Source: Frigoribacterium sp. Leaf415
GTDB taxonomy: Bacteria > Actinomycetota > Actinomycetes > Actinomycetales > Microbacteriaceae
Direction: 5' to 3'
Length of the DNA stretch: 64,000 bases
Assembly: GCF_001424645.1 (NCBI RefSeq)
Contig: NZ_LMQR01000001.1
Span: forward strand, 1,980,149-2,044,148
Under the pieces are notes generated by a model, which was not told where the DNA came from, did no database searches, and was given only the letters and a program-made list of their open reading frames with translations. Position numbers and translations under genes: made by a program. Below, one piece after another: positions 60,787 through 64,000 of the stretch (position 1 is the first letter of the stretch; the number at the start of each line of letters is the position of its first letter).

Positions 60787-62828
60787 CGCAGGAAGGCCGC
60801 GGCGACGCCCGCGTCGACCGGGACGTGCAGCCCGGTCGTGTGCGAGAAGTCGCTCGTGCAGATCGCGTAGACGGCGGCGGCGACGTTCTCGGGCACGACC
60901 TCGCGCTTGAGGATGGTGCGCTGGGCGTAGAACGCGCCCAGGTCCTTCTCGTCGACGCCGTACGTCGCGGCACGGTTGGCACCCCAACCGCTGGCGAAGA
61001 TGCCCGATCCGCGCACGACCCCGTCGGGGTTGATGCCGTTCACGCGGATGCCGTGCTCGCCGAGCTCGGCCGCGAGCAACCTGACCTGGTGGGCCTGGTC
61101 GGCCTTCGTGGCGCTGTAGGCGATGTTGTTCGGCCCGGCGAAGACCGAGTTCTTCGACGAGATGTAGACGATGTCGCCGCCGAGGCCCTGGTCGACGAGC
61201 ACCCGCGCGGCGTTCTTCGCGACGAGGAACGAGCCCTTCGCCATGACGTCGTGCTGCAGGTCCCAGTCGGCCTCGGTCGTCTCGAACAGCGACTTCGACA
61301 GGCTGAGCCCGGCGTTGTTGACGACCAGGTCGAGCCCGCCGAACGCGAGCAGCACCTCGTCGATCGACGCCTTGACCGCGGCCTCGTCGCTGACGTCGGC
61401 CGCGACGCCGCGGGCCACGTCGGGGTCGCCGATCTCGGCTGCGGCGGCCTGCGCCTTGGCGAGGTCGAGGTCGGCGACGACGACGCACGCCCCTTCGGCG
61501 GCGAGGCGGGTGGCGATGGCCTTGCCGATGCCCGACGCCGCGCCCGTGACCAGCGCGACACGCGTCGCGAGGGGCTTCGGCGCGGGCATCCGCTGCAGCT
61601 TCGCCTCTTCGAGGGCCCAGTACTCGATGCGGAACTTCTCGGCCTCGTCGATGGGCGCATAGCTCGAGACGCCCTCGGCACCGCGCATCACGTTGATCGC
61701 GTTGACGTAGAACTCGCCGGCCACGCGGGCGGTCTGGGCGTCCTTCCCGTACGAGAACATGCCGACGCCGGGAACCAGCACGATGAGCGGATCGGCCCCG
61801 CGGATGGCCGGGCTGTCGGCCGTCGCGTGGCGGTCGTAATAGGCCTGGTAGTCGAGGCGGTACCGCTCGTGCAGTTCGCGCAGTCGGACGATCGACTCGT
61901 CGATGCCGGCATCGGCGGGCAGGTCGAGCAGCAGCGGCGTGACCTTCGTGCGCAGGAAGTGGTCGGGGCAGCTGGTGCCGAGGGCGGCCAGGCGAGGGTG
62001 CTCGGCGCGGGAGAGGAAGTCGAGCACCTCGGCACTGTCGGTGAACGAGCCGACCTGGGGCTTGTCGGTCGAGACGAGCCCGCGCAGCACGGGAGCCAGT
62101 GCCGCCGCCTTCGCCCGGCGTTCGGCCTGCGGCAACGCGGCGTAGCCGTCGAGCTCGGGGCCGAACGGTTCGGGCCGCGAGTGCCGGTCGAGATGGGCCT
62201 GCGCCGTCTCGATGATCCACAGCGAGTTGCGCTCGGCCTCGTCGCTCGTGTCGCCCCACGCGGTGATGCCGTGACCGCCCAGGATGGTGCCCCGCGCCTC
62301 CGGGTGGGCCGCCTTGACGGCGGCGATGTCGGCGCCGAGCTGCCAGCCCGGCCGACGCCACGGCACCCAGACGACGGCATCGCCGAAGATCTCGGCGGTC
62401 AGGCGCTCGCCGTCGGCGGCGGTCGCGATCGCGATGCCGGCGTCGGGGTGCAGGTGGTCGACGTGGGCCGCGTCGACCAGCCCGTGCATGGCCGTGTCGA
62501 TCGAGGGTGCCGCGCCGCCCTTGCCGTGCAGGGCGTAGTCGAAGGCGGCCACCATCTCGTCCTCGTGCTCGACCCCGCGGTACACGTTCGCGAGGCCGCG
62601 CAGCCGGTCGAGACGCAGCACCGCGAGACCCGGCTCGGTCAACGTGCCGAGGTCGCCGCCGCTGCCCTTGACCCAGAGCAGCTCGACCGGCTCGCCCGTC
62701 GCCGGGTCGGTCGCGGTGCCCTTGGCCGAGGTGTTGCCGCCCGCGTAGTTGGTGTTGACCGGGTCGGCGCCGAGGCGGTTGCTGCGTGCGATCAGGTCGG
62801 CGGGGGTGGTGGTGCTCGTGGTGGTCAT
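60783..62828 (-). CDS. bifunctional rhamnulose-1-phosphate aldolase / L-lactaldehyde dehydrogenase
   Basis: A 681-residue fusion. Residues 1-400 are a class II aldolase with metal-binding His residues in VDHLHPDAGIAI and ILGGHGITAWG. Residues 425-681 are an SDR ([21 protein letters not shown], Ser in YISSKN and Tyr/Lys in YSATKAD). This is the known RhaEW-type arrangement: the first half splits rhamnulose-1-phosphate to DHAP and L-lactaldehyde, and the second oxidises the aldehyde to L-lactate. The ATG at 62826-62828 follows a purine-rich AGAGAGAA; a GTG one codon upstream is possible. It lies between rhaI and rhaB, overlapping rhaB. Confidence 0.95.
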   Translation of the reverse strand: MTTTSTTTPADLIARSNRLGADPVNTNYAGGNTSAKGTATDPATGEPVELLWVKGSGGDLGTLTEPGLAVLRLDRLRGLANVYRGVEHEDEMVAAFDYALHGKGGAAPSIDTAMHGLVDAAHVDHLHPDAGIAIATAADGERLTAEIFGDAVVWVPWRRPGWQLGADIAAVKAAHPEARGTILGGHGITAWGDTSDEAERNSLWIIETAQAHLDRHSRPEPFGPELDGYAALPQAERRAKAAALAPVLRGLVSTDKPQVGSFTDSAEVLDFLSRAEHPRLAALGTSCPDHFLRTKVTPLLLDLPADAGIDESIVRLRELHERYRLDYQAYYDRHATADSPAIRGADPLIVLVPGVGMFSYGKDAQTARVAGEFYVNAINVMRGAEGVSSYAPIDEAEKFRIEYWALEEAKLQRMPAPKPLATRVALVTGAASGIGKAIATRLAAEGACVVVADLDLAKAQAAAAEIGDPDVARGVAADVSDEAAVKASIDEVLLAFGGLDLVVNNAGLSLSKSLFETTEADWDLQHDVMAKGSFLVAKNAARVLVDQGLGGDIVYISSKNSVFAGPNNIAYSATKADQAHQVRLLAAELGEHGIRVNGINPDGVVRGSGIFASGWGANRAATYGVDEKDLGAFYAQRTILKREVVPENVAAAVYAICTSDFSHTTGLHVPVDAGVAAAFLR

Positions 62829-62874
62829 CACTCGTTCTCTCTGGGACGTCGGTGGTCGGGGCGGGGGCGGCGGC

Positions 62875-64000
62875 TCAGGTCCAGCTGAGCTGCTTGCCGC
62901 CGACGCGCTCGGCGGCGAGTCGTTCGGGCGTGCCGCTCGCGAGGTAGGCGGCCATCGGGTCGCGGGGCAGGCCCCGCGACTCGCGCCAGTCGGCGAGGGC
63001 CGGGCGGACGTCGGTGTAGAAGGCGTCCATCAGCACGGCGTTCGCGGCGAGGACGTCGTGGGAGGCGCGGGCGGAGTCGAGCGCCGGACGGTCGACGAGC
63101 AGGGCGCGCGCCGTCATCTCTTGCACGTTCAGGACGCTGCGGATCTGGCCGGGGATCTTGTCCTCGACGTTGTGGCACTGGTCGAGCATGAACTGCACCG
63201 GTGAGCCGACGTCGAGGCCGCCGCCGTCGACGACCTCGAACAGGATGCGGAACAGCTGGAACGGGTCGGCCGCCCCGACGATCAGGTCGTCGTCGGCGTA
63301 GAAGCGCGAGTTGAAGTCGAACGAGCCGAGCTTGCCGAGGCGCAGCAGCTGCATGACGATGAACTCGATGTTGGTGCCCGGGGCGTGGTGGCCGGTGTCG
63401 AGGCACGTCAGCGCCCGGTCGCCGAGAGCGCTCACCTGGGCGTAGCTCGTGCCCCAGTCGGGCACGTCGGTGTGGTAGAAAGCCGGCTCGAAGAACTTGT
63501 ACTCGAGCACGAGCCGCTGCTCGTCGCCGAGGCCGGCGTAGATCTCGGCGAGCGACTCGGCGAGGTGGTCCTGCCGCTGGCGCAGGCTGTCCTGCCCGGG
63601 GTAGTTCGTGCCGTCGGCGAGCCAGATCTTGAGGTCGCGCGAGCCCGTCTCGTGCATGATCTCGAGGCAGCGCAGGTGGTGGTCGACCGCCTTGCGGCGG
63701 ACGGCCGCGTCGCTGTGCGCCAGGCTGCCGAACTTGTAGGCGTCGTCCTGGAACGTGTTCGAGTTCACCGTGCCGAGCGAGACGCCGAGCCCGGCCGCGT
63801 ACGAGCGCAGGGCGCCGAAGTCGTCGACCTCGTCCCACGGGATGTGCAGCGCCACGCTCGGCGCCAGGCCGGTGTACTCGTGCACCCGGGCGGCGTCGGC
63901 GATCTTCTCCTCGGGCGTCCGCGGGGTGCCCGGCGTGCCGAACACCTTGAACCGCGTGCCCGAGTTGCCGAAGGCCCAGCTGGGCAGCTCGATGGCCTGG
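62875..64000 (-). CDS. rhaI: L-rhamnose isomerase, 5' end beyond the window
   Basis: At least 375 residues of a TIM-barrel sugar isomerase running off the right edge; the frame is open to 64000 and the text before the first GTG (AIELPSWAFGNSGTRFKV) is coding, so the true start lies outside. Metal-ligand blocks are visible: LEYKFFEPAFYHTD, TCLDTGHHAPGTNIEF and GSFDFNSRFYADDDLIVGA. These match the RhaI type (Pseudomonas stutzeri-like) rather than E. coli RhaA. It begins the visible rhamnose operon, 46 bp ahead of the aldolase-dehydrogenase gene. Any regulator or transporter would be upstream of the window. Confidence 0.93.
   Translation of the reverse strand, partial: QAIELPSWAFGNSGTRFKVFGTPGTPRTPEEKIADAARVHEYTGLAPSVALHIPWDEVDDFGALRSYAAGLGVSLGTVNSNTFQDDAYKFGSLAHSDAAVRRKAVDHHLRCLEIMHETGSRDLKIWLADGTNYPGQDSLRQRQDHLAESLAEIYAGLGDEQRLVLEYKFFEPAFYHTDVPDWGTSYAQVSALGDRALTCLDTGHHAPGTNIEFIVMQLLRLGKLGSFDFNSRFYADDDLIVGAADPFQLFRILFEVVDGGGLDVGSPVQFMLDQCHNVEDKIPGQIRSVLNVQEMTARALLVDRPALDSARASHDVLAANAVLMDAFYTDVRPALADWRESRGLPRDPMAAYLASGTPERLAAERVGGKQLSWT

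Overview
The window is high-GC actinobacterial DNA, by eye about 70% G+C, with GTG/TTG starts, many ATGA start/stop overlaps and strong GC bias at third codon positions. The gene set fits Microbacteriaceae (a Frigoribacterium/Curtobacterium-like organism is my inference): nrdHIEF class Ib ribonucleotide reductase, an actinobacterial-length HrpA, a DUF3516 helicase, a CWB2 cell-wall protein, plant-polysaccharide sugar use, and the group galU / 5-FCL / FmdB / mscL. I see no prophage, complete IS element, integrase or CRISPR array. It reads as core chromosome with sugar-utilisation islands.

Layout. 1-5.0 kb: a partial YyaL-type protein, citrate/2-methylcitrate synthase, a secreted CWB2 protein and an acyl-CoA synthetase, all minus. 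5.1-9.0 kb: hrpA. 9.0-15.2 kb: an arabinoside locus (LacI regulator, ABC importer, GH51 arabinofuranosidase) with a promoter that has an operator-like palindrome in its spacer. 15.3-19.8 kb: a small unknown gene, an FMN reductase, a methyltransferase, and an amidohydrolase overlapping kynureninase. 20.2-24.2 kb: nrdHIEF behind two NrdR-like boxes. 24.5-33.3 kb: MFS transporter, aldo/keto reductase, RNase HI, an SDR, the DUF3516 helicase, a flavin reductase behind a palindrome, and an epimerase. 33.4-36.6 kb: GH3 glucosidase divergent from a TetR regulator. 36.6-44.4 kb: a methyltransferase, DUF4190 membrane protein, tRNA-Ala(CGC), GNAT, galU, 5-FCL, FmdB-type protein and mscL. 44.4-49.3 kb: the least conventional segment, with a 1255-residue helicase-like protein whose Walker A and B motifs are degenerate, a translationally coupled 71-residue protein, a stand-alone IS3-OrfA-like HTH/coiled-coil protein, and a candidate small RNA. 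49.4-57.9 kb: DUF1508, sulfurtransferase, DUF4166 plus TIGR01777 pair, DUF418, then an Lrp / ornithine cyclodeaminase / CtlX-like module, and TerC. 58.0-64.0 kb: a rhamnose operon (rhaI, aldolase-dehydrogenase fusion, rhaB) followed by an FMN-dependent alpha-hydroxy-acid dehydrogenase, which together could carry L-rhamnose to DHAP plus pyruvate through L-lactaldehyde and L-lactate.

Two features run through the whole window. First, the decamer GGAGGCGCGG occurs about 35-40 times on both strands, inside genes, in terminator stems and between genes, far more than composition predicts. Second, short tandem repeats of 15 or 18 bp recur at gene ends and in linkers, and several of them duplicate a stop codon. 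Long perfect hairpins, some built from the decamer and two built from a common 24-bp arm, separate most convergent genes.
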